Assembly: GCA_050186725.1 (NCBI GenBank)
Contig: JBFWYG010000011.1
Location: 30,933 to 94,932 of the forward strand
From: JADJYF01 sp050186725
GTDB lineage: Bacteria > Pseudomonadota > Gammaproteobacteria > Ga0077536
DNA length: 64,000 nt
Direction of reading: 5' to 3'
Part shown: positions 8,198 to 18,050 of the stretch, one piece after another
Layout of the letters: every line of letters starts with the position of its first letter
Numbering within the stretch: the first letter of the stretch is position 1
Notes under the pieces: model-generated
The model's input: the letters and a program-made list of their open reading frames with translations, nothing else
Databases searched by the model: none
What the model was told of the DNA's origin: nothing
Made by a program: the position numbers and the translations under genes

Positions 8198-9178
8198 CTA
8201 GCGGCTCGGCAAGTACTGCAGGGGATCTACCGCCTTACCGTTTCGACGTATCTCGAAGTGCAGCATGACGTCGGCAGTGTCCGAATTCCCCATTCGTGCA
8301 ATCGGGTCTCCCGCAGCGACGTGGTGGCCTTCCTTGACCAGGCGCGCTTCATTGTGCGCGTAGGCGCTGAGGAACGTATCGTTGTGCTTGATGATGATAA
8401 GCTCGCCGTATCCTCGCAGTCCACTTCCGCTATATACCACCGCGCCGCCCGCCGCGGCACGCACCGCCGAGCCGCGCGCGCCGCGAATGTCGATGCCGGC
8501 GTTCACCGCGCCGGTGGCCGCCGCACTCACCTTGCCCTGTGCAGGCCAACTCCAGCGCACACCGTCACGCGTCACGCTCGCGCCGCGCGCCCCAGGCGTG
8601 TCCGCGGGCGCGACCTCGACCTTGGCATCCGCGACCGACGTGGCATCCGGCACATCCACGCGCGTCGGCGTCGGTGGCGGCGCGGGCGAACGCGACGCGC
8701 TGCTCGACGCAGCCGGTGTGGCCGCAACCGCGGGGGCAGGCAAGGACGTGGCGCCAGGCGGCAGGCGCGGCCCGCTCGTCACCGTGGCTGGAGAGGTCGG
8801 TGCGGGTACCATGCGCGGCGCCTGGGCGGGCGCGGGTGGCGGCGCCGGCGGACGCAGCTTCAGTGTGCGACCGACCACGATCAGATCGGGGTTGTCGATG
8901 TCATTCCAGCGCGCGAGGTCGCGCACGTCGAGACCGTAGCGCCAGGCGATGGTGAGCAGCTTGTCACCGGGCGCGACCACGTGCGTAGCCGGCGGCGGCT
9001 GCAACTGGCGAGTGCCACGCGCCTCGTCGAGCGCCGGTCGCGCCGGCGCCGGACGCGTGGCCGCCGGCGAACTCGGCAGGGCGTTCTTCTGTTCGATGGG
9101 CGCGCGGTTGTCCGTCGCGCAGCCGCACAGCGCGAGCAGCGCCATGCCCACCGCGCCGAGGCGCCAGCGACCGTTCAT
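8198..9178 (-). CDS. nlpD: NlpD, LysM/LytM-domain amidase activator lipoprotein
   Basis: 326-residue outer-membrane lipoprotein (lipobox LCGC, Cys19). A LysM peptidoglycan-binding domain (THVVAPGDKLLTIAWRYG, about 67-110), a Pro/Ala-rich linker and a C-terminal M23/LytM domain (about 210-322) follow. The LytM zinc ligands are degraded: NAGIDIRG stands where HxxxD is expected, and MLHFEIR lacks the first His of HxH. It is therefore an activator of cell-division amidases rather than a peptidase, as known for NlpD. The start overlaps the pcm stop (ATGA); rpoS follows after 13 bases. Confidence 0.95.
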   Translation of the reverse strand: MNGRWRLGAVGMALLALCGCATDNRAPIEQKNALPSSPAATRPAPARPALDEARGTRQLQPPPATHVVAPGDKLLTIAWRYGLDVRDLARWNDIDNPDLIVVGRTLKLRPPAPPPAPAQAPRMVPAPTSPATVTSGPRLPPGATSLPAPAVAATPAASSSASRSPAPPPTPTRVDVPDATSVADAKVEVAPADTPGARGASVTRDGVRWSWPAQGKVSAAATGAVNAGIDIRGARGSAVRAAAGGAVVYSGSGLRGYGELIIIKHNDTFLSAYAHNEARLVKEGHHVAAGDPIARMGNSDTADVMLHFEIRRNGKAVDPLQYLPSR

Positions 9179-9810
9179 TGTTCCAGTCCTTCCAGCAAGG
9201 GCACGAAGCTCACCCGTTCAAGCAAGGTCTCGCTGATGCCCTGCTCGCCGCGCGTGTACAGGCACATCTGCTGATGGCCCGCGCGACCGACCGGAATGAT
9301 CAGTCGCCCGCCGATCGCAAGTTGTTCGAACAGCGCCGGCGGGACCGTGACCGGCGCGGCGGCCACCAGGATCGCGTCGTACGGCGCATAGGCCGGCCAG
9401 CCCTGGTAGCCGTCGCCATGACGCACACGCACGTTGGTGATGCGCATTTCCATCAAGCGCGTGCGCAGCTTGTTTGCGAGGGCGGCGAGACGCTCGACGC
9501 TGAACACGCGTCCCGCGAGCTGCGCCAGCACCGCGGTCTGGTAACCGCAGCCCGCGCCGACTTCCAGCACGCGCGTCAGCGGTCCGGTGGTGTAGAGCGC
9601 CGCGGTCATGGCGGCGACGATGTAGGGCTGGGAGATGGTCTGGCCGAAGCCGATGGGCAGCGCGGTGTTCTCGTAGGCGCGGCTCGCGAGTGCCTCGTCG
9701 ACGAACAAGTGGCGGGGCGTGGTGCGCATCACTTCCAGCACGGCTTCGGTCTCGATCCCCATGCGACGCAGCTGGTCCACCAGGCGATTGCGCGCGCGCT
9801 GGGACGTCAT
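9175..9810 (-). CDS. pcm: Protein-L-isoaspartate O-methyltransferase
   Basis: 211 residues. It repairs isoaspartyl residues in aged proteins using SAM. The catalytic loop ALPIGFGQTISQPY (about 50-63, with the conserved Ser60) and SAM motif VLEVGAGCGYQTAVLAQL (81-98) are intact. The start at 9810 (MTSQRARNRLVDQL) gives the family length of about 210; the open frame continues upstream without homology. In E. coli surE precedes pcm; here a 110-base gap and argF lie upstream, so surE is not in this operon. Confidence 0.94.
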   Translation of the reverse strand: MTSQRARNRLVDQLRRMGIETEAVLEVMRTTPRHLFVDEALASRAYENTALPIGFGQTISQPYIVAAMTAALYTTGPLTRVLEVGAGCGYQTAVLAQLAGRVFSVERLAALANKLRTRLMEMRITNVRVRHGDGYQGWPAYAPYDAILVAAAPVTVPPALFEQLAIGGRLIIPVGRAGHQQMCLYTRGEQGISETLLERVSFVPLLEGLEQ

Positions 9811-9920
9811 GCCTATGCCACGGGGGTCGGCCACTCGCTTGTGCACTTCGCTGGAGTCGATTTGCGCGGTGACGGTAGCGACCGCGTCGGGCAGTGTCAA
9901 ATCGCCATCCGGCGCCGCGC

Positions 9921-10823
<903 letters not shown>

Positions 10824-10836
10824 GGCCGCGCGCCGC

Positions 10837-12027
<1,191 letters not shown>

Positions 12028-12044
12028 AGTGCCTACCCCGCCCC

Positions 12045-12074
12045 AAAAAAACGAAACCCGACCGCGTGGCCGGG
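12045..12074 (-). terminator. Terminator-like hairpin in the argD leader
   Basis: On the minus strand the imperfect stem CCCGGCCACGCGGTCGGG (12074-12057) is followed by TTTCGTTTTTTT, and the argD ATG is only 18 bases beyond. No minus-strand gene ends upstream of it, because the neighbour at 12227 is divergent. It could therefore be an attenuator for argDF rather than a plain terminator. No leader peptide or anti-terminator was identified. Confidence 0.5.
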
Positions 12075-12226
12075 CTGTGACTGTCACTCGGTGCCGCCTG
12101 GCCGCGCGCGGCTGCCAGCGCGCGGGCGGCGTCCCGGCTGCGACCGGGACCCGGCATTGTGCGAAAGTGTGCCCTATCATGCAACTCGCCCCTCGGGCGA
12201 AAAGCCCATGGAAACGGTGAGATAGA

Positions 12227-13753
12227 GTGGATGCCATAGAACTCGCGCTGTTCGCCAACCGGCTGCGCGCGGTGTGCCGCGAGATGGGCGCGACGCTGCG
12301 CCGCGCCGCGCTGTCGCCCAACATCAGGGACCGTCTCGACTATTCCTGCGCACTATTCGACGCGCAGGGAGAGCTGTGCGCCCAGGCCGCCCACATTCCC
12401 GTGCACCTCGGCTCGATGGCCTACGCGATGCGCGAGGTGATCGGCGCGCTGACGTGGCGCGCGGGTGATCTGGTCATCGTCAACGACCCGTTCATCGGCG
12501 GCACCCATCTGCCGGACGTCACGCTGATCGCCCCCCTCTGCGTCGACGACCGGCCGCTGGCCTTCGTCGCCAACCGCGCCCATCACGCCGACATCGGCTG
12601 CGCCCGACCGGGCTCCATGCCGCTCGCCCGTCGACTGGACGAGGAAGGCCTGGTGCTCGCGCCGCGCCACCTGGTGCGCGCCGGCGTGCCCGATGCCGAC
12701 ACCCACGCCCTGCTCGCTGCCCGGCTGCGCAATCCGCGCGACACGCTGGCCGATCTGGCCGCGCAGGCGAGCGCCAATCGCACCGGGCTGGCGCGGCTCG
12801 ATGGACTCGTGACACGCATGGGCGCGACCGCCTTCGACGCCGGGCTTGCACGCGTGAACGCGCATGCCGAAGCGCTCGCGCGTGGCGCGCTCGCCGAGCT
12901 GCCGTCGGGCGTGTATCGCCACCGCGACTGGCTGGACGGTGACGGCATCGAGCCGGGCGCCATACCGCTCGCGGTGGAAGTGACGCTTGGCGGCGGTGCC
13001 GCGCGGGTCGACTTCACAGGCAGCGCGGCCGCCGTGGCGGGCAATCTCAACTGCTCCCTCGCGGTCACGGCCGCGGCGGTCTACTACGCCTTCTACGCGC
13101 TGATGCCCCCCGACACGCCACCCTGCGCCGGCTCACTGCGTCCCCTCGACATCGTCGCTCCGGCGGGCTGCGTGCTGAACGCGCACTATCCGAGCGCCGT
13201 CGCCGCCGGCAACTGCGAGACCAGCCAGCGTATCGTCGACCTGATCCTGGGTGCGCTCGCGCCCGCCCTGCCGGCCCGCATTCCGGCAGCGAGCCACGGC
13301 AGCATGAACAATGTCGCCATGGGCGGCGCCGGCTGGGACTACTACGAGACCATCGGCGGCGGCGCGGGCGGGCATGCGCGCGGACCGGGCCAGCCGGCGG
13401 TGCACACCCACATGACAAACACGCTCAACACGCCGGTCGAGGTGCTCGAGATGACCTACCCCTTGCGCGTGCGACGCTATGCCGTGCGCCGTGGCACGGG
13501 CGGCGCCGGACGCAACGCCGGCGGTGATGGCCTCCTGCGCGAATACGAGTTCCTCGACGGCGCCGCTGTCACCTTGCTGACGGAGCGACGTGAGCTCGCG
13601 CCCTGGGGCCTCGCCGGCGGCGCGCCGGGCGCACGGGGCGAGAACCATCTGAACGGCGAGCCGGTGCCGGGCAAGTGCGAACTGGACGTGGCGCGCGGCG
13701 ACCGACTGACCATTGCCAGCGCCGGTGGCGGCGGCTGGGGCGGCGGCGAGTGA
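12227..13753 (+). CDS. Hydantoinase B / oxoprolinase family protein (HyuB-type)
   Basis: 508 residues covering the whole HyuB domain (NDPFIGGTHLPD, HHADIGCARPGSMP, SHGSMNNVAMGG, HTHMTNTLNTPVEVLE). The family forms the B component of ATP-dependent hydantoinases, 5-oxoprolinases and acetone carboxylase-like enzymes. The starting GTG at 12227 reads MDAIELALFANRLRAV. No HyuA gene is adjacent: argD is divergent on one side and grxD follows. The partner must be encoded elsewhere, or the protein works alone. The substrate is unknown. Confidence 0.85.
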   Translation: MDAIELALFANRLRAVCREMGATLRRAALSPNIRDRLDYSCALFDAQGELCAQAAHIPVHLGSMAYAMREVIGALTWRAGDLVIVNDPFIGGTHLPDVTLIAPLCVDDRPLAFVANRAHHADIGCARPGSMPLARRLDEEGLVLAPRHLVRAGVPDADTHALLAARLRNPRDTLADLAAQASANRTGLARLDGLVTRMGATAFDAGLARVNAHAEALARGALAELPSGVYRHRDWLDGDGIEPGAIPLAVEVTLGGGAARVDFTGSAAAVAGNLNCSLAVTAAAVYYAFYALMPPDTPPCAGSLRPLDIVAPAGCVLNAHYPSAVAAGNCETSQRIVDLILGALAPALPARIPAASHGSMNNVAMGGAGWDYYETIGGGAGGHARGPGQPAVHTHMTNTLNTPVEVLEMTYPLRVRRYAVRRGTGGAGRNAGGDGLLREYEFLDGAAVTLLTERRELAPWGLAGGAPGARGENHLNGEPVPGKCELDVARGDRLTIASAGGGGWGGGE

Positions 13754-13877
13754 TTCCCGCAGGTTTCTACACGTTTTAAATCGGCCTTGAAATAACTAGA
13801 CTCGCCGCCATGTGCGCAGGATGTCGCTCTCTATATATGTACCGGCGACGCGCATTCACCGCCTGACAGGAGCGTGT

Positions 13878-14192
13878 ATGGATCCCTTGGAACGCATCAA
13901 GAACATCGTCGAGTCGAATCCCATCGTGATTTTCATGAAGGGCACGCCTCAGTTTCCCCAGTGCGGCTTCTCGATGCGCACCGTGGAAGCCCTCAAGGCC
14001 TGCGGCGTGGACTTCCACGCCGTGGACGTGCTGTCCGAGCCCGAGTTTCGCCAGAACCTGCCGCGCTACTCCGACTGGCCGACCTTCCCGCAGGTCTTCA
14101 TCGGTGGCGAACTGGTCGGCGGCTGCGACATCGTGCTGGGCATGTACCAGAACGGTGACCTGCAGCGCATGACGCAGGAAGCCGTGGCCTGA
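13878..14192 (+). CDS. grxD: Monothiol glutaredoxin Grx4
   Basis: 104 residues with the monothiol active site C29-G-F-S, the IVIFMKGTPQFPQCGFS block and the glutathione-site sequences WPTFPQVFIGGELVGGCD. Grx4-type proteins carry or transfer [2Fe-2S] clusters. The start at 13878 is preceded by ACAGGAG and gives the usual length; an upstream in-frame ATG at 13812 would add unconserved residues. It is monocistronic and convergent with dnaQ. Confidence 0.95.
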   Translation: MDPLERIKNIVESNPIVIFMKGTPQFPQCGFSMRTVEALKACGVDFHAVDVLSEPEFRQNLPRYSDWPTFPQVFIGGELVGGCDIVLGMYQNGDLQRMTQEAVA

Positions 14193-14208
14193 GTTTCCCG
14201 CCTGCCCG

Positions 14209-14226
14209 CCCGGCCGCTCGGCCGGG
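14209..14226. terminator. GC-rich hairpin between convergent grxD and dnaQ
   Basis: CCCGGCC-GCTC-GGCCGGG forms a perfect 7-bp stem with a tetraloop in the 69-base convergent gap. There is no T-run on either strand, so intrinsic termination is uncertain; it may still protect 3' ends. Confidence 0.3.
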
Positions 14227-14261
14227 CCGGCGCGCGGCGCCGGGCGGCGCCGCTCATCTCC

Positions 14262-14966
14262 TCAAGTCTTGAGCCACAGGCACGCACCGCGACTGGCTTT
14301 CTCCACGCCGGCCAGGGCGCGCTGGTGCGCTTCGAGTTCTTCCAGGCTGGGCGCCACCACGGTGAGGTTCAGCGGTCCGCGCGGATGCGCGGCCCGTGCG
14401 GCCCGCGCGCCACCGCGCTGGCGACCCGCGTCCAGCTCCAAGGTTGCCTGGCCGCCGGTCATGGCGAGGTAGACCTCTGCCAGCAGTTCGGCGTCGAGCA
14501 GGGCGCCGTGGCGTTCGCGGTGGGCGTTGCTGATCTCGTAACGGCGGCACAGCGCGTCCAGGCTGTTGCGCTGGCCGGGATGCATCTCGCGCGCGAGCTT
14601 GAGGGTGTCGAATACCGTGCAGTAGTCCGCGATCCGCCCCCAGGCCGCGCCCAAGAGACCGAGTTCCATGTCGATGAACCCGACGTCGAAATTCGCGTTG
14701 TGGATCACCAGTTCCGCGCCGCGGATGAACTCCACGAACTCCATCGCGATCTCGGCGAACGGCGGCCGGTCGGCGAGGTCTTCCAGCGTGATGCCGTGCA
14801 CAGCGACCGCGCCGGCGTCCATCTCCCGCTCCGGATTGATGAACTGCTGGTAACGCCGGTCGGTGATGCGCCGGTTGACGATTTCGACGCAGCCGATCTC
14901 GATGATGCGATGGCCCTGCGAGGCCTCGAGGCCGGTGGTTTCCGTATCCAGGACTATCTGGCGCAT
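14262..14966 (-). CDS. dnaQ: DNA polymerase III epsilon subunit (proofreading exonuclease)
   Basis: 234-residue DEDDh 3'-5' exonuclease. Exo I has D7-T-E9-T, Exo II IHNANFDVGFID (about 88-99), and Exo III RHGALLDAELLAEVY with the catalytic His and Asp. The C-terminal tail that binds the alpha subunit follows, with low-complexity Arg/Ala sequence; a clear clamp-binding motif was not recognised. It is in the conserved rnhA-dnaQ arrangement, downstream of rnhA on the same strand. Confidence 0.94.
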   Translation of the reverse strand: MRQIVLDTETTGLEASQGHRIIEIGCVEIVNRRITDRRYQQFINPEREMDAGAVAVHGITLEDLADRPPFAEIAMEFVEFIRGAELVIHNANFDVGFIDMELGLLGAAWGRIADYCTVFDTLKLAREMHPGQRNSLDALCRRYEISNAHRERHGALLDAELLAEVYLAMTGGQATLELDAGRQRGGARAARAAHPRGPLNLTVVAPSLEELEAHQRALAGVEKASRGACLWLKT

Positions 14967-14990
14967 GCTGTTCTCCCGGAGCGCGGCGCG

Positions 14991-15440
14991 TCAGGCCTTG
15001 CCCAGCAGTTGATCGATGGCGGCGTTGGCCAGGCTGTCGGCCAGTTCGTTCTCGACGTGGCCGGCATGCCCTTTCACCCAGAACCAGTGCACTTCGTGCC
15101 CGGCACAGACGCTGTCCAGCGCCTGCCACAGGTCGACGTTCTTCACCGGTGCCTTGCTCGCGGTCTTCCAGCCGCGGCGTTTCCAGCCGGGCAACCATTC
15201 GGTGATGCCGTTCTTCACGTATTGTGAATCGGTGTGGAGATTGACGCGACTCGGCCGGGTGAGCGCGCGCAGCGCCTCGATCGCGGCGGTCAGCTCCATG
15301 CGGTTGTTGGTGGTGGCGGGCGCCGCGCCCATCAGCCGCTTCTCGCGCCCGCGGAAGCGCAGCAGCGCGCCCCAACCGCCTGGACCAGGGTTACCGCGGC
15401 ACGCGCCGTCGGTGTAGATCTCGACCACGTCCTCAGCCAC
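14991..15440 (-). CDS. rnhA: Ribonuclease HI
   Basis: 149-residue enzyme that degrades RNA in RNA/DNA hybrids. All catalytic residues are visible: D in YTDGACRGNPG, E in NNRMELTAAIEAL, D in HTDSQYV and D in NELADSLA. The handle region GWKRRGWKTASK is present. The GTG at 15440 is preferred over the GTG at 15449 because GGAG at 15454-15451 is then 10 bases upstream instead of 1. It starts inside the last codons of the methyltransferase gene and precedes dnaQ. Confidence 0.94.
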   Translation of the reverse strand: MAEDVVEIYTDGACRGNPGPGGWGALLRFRGREKRLMGAAPATTNNRMELTAAIEALRALTRPSRVNLHTDSQYVKNGITEWLPGWKRRGWKTASKAPVKNVDLWQALDSVCAGHEVHWFWVKGHAGHVENELADSLANAAIDQLLGKA

Positions 15441-16302
15441 GGTCGCCACGCTCCGCGCGCCAGTCGCCGCCGAGCCCGCGCGTCGACGGCTCGGCGACGC
15501 CGCTCGCCAGCAGACGTCGACGCTGACGCCAGCTCGCCTTCAGCGGTGTCAGGCCCTCGACGCGCTTGCGCGCGACGATGATGTAGACGCTGCCGAGTCC
15601 GGGCCAGGCGTAGGCGCCCAGCCGCTCCATGATCTCGAGCCGCGTGTTCACGCGTGGGCTGCGCAAAGGCGGCCGGTAGGCGCCGCGCGCGACGTGCAGC
15701 ACGTCGAAGCCCAGCAGCTTGAGCCAGTCCTTGATGCGCGCGACCGAGAGGAAATGGCCGTGCCAGGGCGCGCGGCCCTGCCAGCGCGTGAGCAGCGAAC
15801 GCAGACCGAACAGGCTCCAGGGGTTGAAGCCCAGGATTACGAGGTGCCCCTCGCCGATCAGCACGCGCTCCGCTTCACGCAGCACGCGGTGCGCATCCAA
15901 GGTGAACTCGAGCACGTGGGGCACCACCAGCACGTCGATGGAATTGGGTGCCAGCGGCAGCGCATCCTCGATGCAATGCAGGTGCGCGGTGGGATTCAGG
16001 CGATGGCCGAGATCGACCCGCACCTGGTGGCTCACGCGGCTCGACGCAATGAGTCCCTCGCCGTGGTGACAGCCGAGCTCGACGAGGTGGTAACCGAACA
16101 GGTCGGGCAGGTAGCGACCCATCAGCGCCCGCTCGACGGTCGCCACGAGGCTGCCGGGCGGCTCCGCGAACCAGGCCAGCAGATCGGCCGCGAGGCGCGC
16201 ATCGCCGAAACCTTCGCTCGAATTTAATTTCAACGTAGACAATGACTTGAGACGCCAACAACGAAACGGCGGCAGGTACCGCAACGGTTCGCAGCTTGGC
16301 AC
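15433..16302 (-). CDS. YafS-like SAM-dependent methyltransferase
   Basis: 289 residues as given. The class I methyltransferase region begins at YHLVELGCHHGEG, and the conserved LREAERVLIGEGHLVILGFNP-type segment is typical of YafS. The C-terminal tail is Arg-rich. Location next to rnhA-dnaQ matches E. coli yafS. The start is uncertain: the GTG at 16302 lacks a good ribosome site, and TTG codons near 16250 would remove the first 15-25 residues. Substrate unknown. In E. coli gloB lies between yafS and mltD; here it is missing. Confidence 0.8.
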   Translation of the reverse strand: MPSCEPLRYLPPFRCWRLKSLSTLKLNSSEGFGDARLAADLLAWFAEPPGSLVATVERALMGRYLPDLFGYHLVELGCHHGEGLIASSRVSHQVRVDLGHRLNPTAHLHCIEDALPLAPNSIDVLVVPHVLEFTLDAHRVLREAERVLIGEGHLVILGFNPWSLFGLRSLLTRWQGRAPWHGHFLSVARIKDWLKLLGFDVLHVARGAYRPPLRSPRVNTRLEIMERLGAYAWPGLGSVYIIVARKRVEGLTPLKASWRQRRRLLASGVAEPSTRGLGGDWRAERGDRG

Positions 16303-16368
16303 GGGGCCATCCGCCGACGCAACGCCAAGGGTTGACCGCGGTCCCGAGGTCTACCTACAGTACCTCCC

Positions 16369-17988
16369 ATGTTGGGGGGTAACCACATCCGGACAGGGGC
16401 TTTGTTCGCCCTGTTGAGCGCCGCGCTGGCAGCCTGCAGCGTACCCGCGCCGTTCATGCATCGGCCGGTCACGAGCACGCCGCAACCGACGCCCGAGCCC
16501 GCGCCGGTGGTGGACGCATCCACGCCGGAACCACCCCGCCCGGTCGTCCAGCCCGCGCAGCGCGTGAACGGTCCGGACCTGTGGCAACGCGTGAGCGAAC
16601 AACTCGCCCTGCATCTCGATCCCCAGCACGCTCCGACCAATCCCCTCGCGCAACTGCAATTCGGCAAGAGCTTCATCGAACGGGCGACGGCCGAGTCCGA
16701 ACCCTTCCTGTTCTACGTGCTCGGTGAACTCGACAAGCGCGAGCTGCCCTACGAACTCGCGCTCGTACCCTTGATCGAGAGCAGCTACAACCCCGGCGCC
16801 GGCGCGGCCCGCGGCCCCGCCGGACTGTGGCAGCTGATCCCGAGCACCGGCCAGCGCTTCGGTCTCACCCAGACGCGCTGGTACGACGGCCGCCGCGACG
16901 TGGTGGCCAGCACCGAGGCGGCGCTCGATTACTTCGAGCAGCTGCGCGATCGCTTCGAGGGTGACTGGCTGCTCGCGCTCGCCGCCTACAACTGCGGCGA
17001 GCGCACCGTGATGGACGCCATCGCGCGCAACCGCCACCGCGGCCGCCGCGTCGATTACTGGTCGCTGTCCCTGCCTGGCCACACCCGCCAGTACGTCAAC
17101 CGTCTGCTGGCGGTCTCGGCGGTGCTGGCCAATCCGCGCGCCCACGGCGTGCAGCCGGCGCGCATTCCCGACCGTCCCTATTTCGACGTGGTGGATGTCG
17201 GTCGGAACCTGCCGCTCACGCGCATCGCCGCCGCGAGCGGCCTGGGCCCCGAGCGCTTCCGCAAGCTCAACCCGGCGTACGCGCAACAGGTCACGGTGGA
17301 CGGCGCGACGCGCGTGCTGATCGCCCACGGCCATGCCGAGGACGTGACCCTGGCCCTGGCGTCCATCGGCGACGACGTGCGCCGCCTGCCGGTCGCGAGC
17401 CTGGCCGCCGGCGACGGCGCGCCGCGCCGCGAACACGTGGTCCGCGCAGGCGAATCCCTGTCCCTGATCGCCGCCCGCCGCGGCGTGACGGTCAAGGCGC
17501 TGCGCGCGGCCAATCACCTGAGCTCCACCCAGCTGCGCATCGGACAGGTGCTGCGCCTGCCACAAGCTGGCGGCGAGTCGAAGCTCGCCAGCGCGCCCAG
17601 CCTGGTCAAGCGCAGCAGCGCGTCGCGCGCCGCCCAGCACGTGGTGCAGGGGGGCGACAACCTGTGGGACATCGCGCGGCGTTACCACTCGAGCCCCGAG
17701 GCGCTGGCCGAGGCCAACGGCCTGACGCCACGCAGCGTGCTGAAGCTTGGCCAGAGACTGCGCCTGCCACCGCGCGACCGGGTCGAGCCCAATACGGACG
17801 CGGGCGGCAGCAAGGTCGCGCTGGCCGAGGAAGAGGCGCAATACCAGGTGCGTCAGGGGGATTCGCTGTGGACCATCTCGCGCCGCTTCAAGGTGTCGGT
17901 GGACGCGCTCAAGAAATGGAATCGCTTGCCCGCTGGCACGCCGGCACTGCAACCCGGCCAACGCCTGGTGGTGAACGGCGAGACCTGA
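16369..17988 (+). CDS. mltD: Membrane-bound lytic murein transglycosylase D
   Basis: 539-residue outer-membrane lipoprotein (lipobox LAAC, Cys23). After a Pro-rich spacer comes an SLT domain with catalytic E137 in PLIESSYNP and GPAGLWQLIPSTGQRFGL. Three LysM domains follow at about 355-400, 423-468 and 490-535. It cleaves glycan strands to anhydromuropeptides. It is divergent from the methyltransferase by 66 bases. The domain order equals E. coli MltD with one extra LysM repeat. Confidence 0.95.
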   Translation: MLGGNHIRTGALFALLSAALAACSVPAPFMHRPVTSTPQPTPEPAPVVDASTPEPPRPVVQPAQRVNGPDLWQRVSEQLALHLDPQHAPTNPLAQLQFGKSFIERATAESEPFLFYVLGELDKRELPYELALVPLIESSYNPGAGAARGPAGLWQLIPSTGQRFGLTQTRWYDGRRDVVASTEAALDYFEQLRDRFEGDWLLALAAYNCGERTVMDAIARNRHRGRRVDYWSLSLPGHTRQYVNRLLAVSAVLANPRAHGVQPARIPDRPYFDVVDVGRNLPLTRIAAASGLGPERFRKLNPAYAQQVTVDGATRVLIAHGHAEDVTLALASIGDDVRRLPVASLAAGDGAPRREHVVRAGESLSLIAARRGVTVKALRAANHLSSTQLRIGQVLRLPQAGGESKLASAPSLVKRSSASRAAQHVVQGGDNLWDIARRYHSSPEALAEANGLTPRSVLKLGQRLRLPPRDRVEPNTDAGGSKVALAEEEAQYQVRQGDSLWTISRRFKVSVDALKKWNRLPAGTPALQPGQRLVVNGET

Positions 17989-18050
17989 ACCGTCGTCGGC
18001 GCCGCGCCCCTGGCGCGCGAGCCGGCGGCCACGCCTGACCCTCGCCCGTC

